A stretch of DNA of 64,000 bases from Linepithema humile. Taxonomy: Eukaryota; Arthropoda; Insecta; Hymenoptera; Formicidae. A model generated the notes under the pieces. The model saw only the letters and a program-made list of their open reading frames with translations. It was not told where the DNA came from and ran no database searches. Shown piece by piece: positions 63,385 to 64,000 of this stretch. The position numbers and the translations under genes are program-made. Location of the stretch: NCBI RefSeq assembly GCF_040581485.1, contig NC_090132.1:2429001-2493000 (forward strand), read 5' to 3'. Numbering within the stretch: position 1 is the stretch's first letter; every line of letters starts with the position of its first letter.

Positions 63385-64000
63385 TTTACAAGTTGATATT
63401 TACAATAATTAGATGCAATATATGTATATCAATGTGAACAACAATGAACGCATGATGTCAAATTTTCTTAGAAAATTTACAGAACTGGATCTAACAAATG
63501 AAAATAGTTTTAAACTCTATTTAAATATATCTACTACGATATAACAGTTTTTGCTTTAGAACAATTCTTTTAACTTTTGGATCAAAAACTTCAATTAGAT
63601 TCTTTTCAGATATTCTCAACAATAAACAATCTCTGTGCAATCTAAACATAAATTATATATATATATATTAATAAAACTATATTACTAAAATTCAAATCGA
63701 TGTTGTTTGATAAAAAGATAGAAGAAACAAATAGAATTGCATAATGTTAAACATCTGCTTTTTATTCGTGAAATATGCACGCGCAGCGAGCTTCACATTC
63801 ATTAAAATCACAATTGCAGAGATAGTAGAGATGAAAGATAACGAGATGTATCATTTATAAACTATATAAATTCCTTTCATCGCACAATAATCTTGCACAG
63901 TTAAGTAAAGAAACAGCTTATATATATATCTATAAAGTTCACGCTTATCTTTCTCTTTAACGTGTAACATATCGCGCATTACAGTAACATGTTTTCGACA
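63385..64000. other. AT-rich intergenic end of window
   Basis: No gene or element recognised; a short TATATA run lies near 63655-63670. Confidence 0.5.

Noticed and set aside
1..64000. CRISPR arrays, bacterial operons, tRNA or rRNA genes
   Set aside because: Spliced eukaryotic genes throughout. No regularly spaced repeats with unique spacers and no cloverleaf-like or rRNA-like sequence noticed by eye; a tRNAscan or Rfam search would be decisive.

Overview
This is a eukaryotic, very probably insect, chromosome segment. It is AT-rich, with CpG-rich patches in the first 14 kb, short exons with GT/AG introns, many microsatellites and many short inverted-repeat transposons. The gene set (an EF-hand protein, tandem M1 aminopeptidase paralogs, COP9 subunit 7, ERp44) and the base composition fit a hymenopteran such as an ant. 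That placement is inference.

Layout. (1) 0.7-9.3 kb, + strand: a calmodulin-like gene with four canonical EF-hands behind a Lys/Ala/Gln-rich N-terminal extension. Its first EF-hand exon sits in a direct-inverted-direct foldback triplication. (2) 9.3-20.2 kb: no convincing gene; microsatellites and several degenerate MITE or mariner-like elements. (3) 20.2-53.6 kb, + strand: the main feature, a tandem array of four complete paralogs of the M1 (aminopeptidase N) family plus one 3'-terminal pseudogene fragment. Each complete copy has 11 coding exons with the same intron phases (2,2,0,1,2,1,0,2,2,0), a signal peptide, about 913-924 residues and no C-terminal hydrophobic anchor. All four have lost the M1 active site. 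HEXXH-X18-E reads QKMAH...D in copy 1 and QKVVR...D in copies 2-4, and GAMEN is replaced by DGKNN, DSADA or DSADG. The spacing, structural cysteines and open reading frames are nevertheless kept. This looks like an expanded family of secreted pseudo-aminopeptidases under selection for something other than peptide cleavage. (4) 55.2-56.1 kb, - strand: COP9 signalosome subunit 7. (5) 57.4-60.6 kb, + strand: ERp44, with a CRFS active site and a C-terminal KDEL. (6) 60.7-64 kb: 3' flank with no further gene recognised.

History of the array. The copies share an upstream block with TATA-like and TCAGT initiator-like elements, and three of them carry an AGATAAGA (GATA-factor type) site just downstream. 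Copies 3 and 4 share a solo-LTR-like insertion in intron 1, a MITE in intron 5 and about 1 kb of 3' flank, so they arose by a recent segmental duplication. Its breakpoint left the truncated copy-1-type pseudogene at 43.8-45.1 kb. Copy 4 is a mosaic: its exons 8-10 look more like copy 2 while most other exons match copy 3, which suggests gene conversion. Intron 4 of copy 4 carries a 711-bp hAT-type foldback element with a perfect 8-bp target duplication. Exon boundaries were worked out by hand from splice signals, reading frame and comparison among the paralogs; no database search was run.
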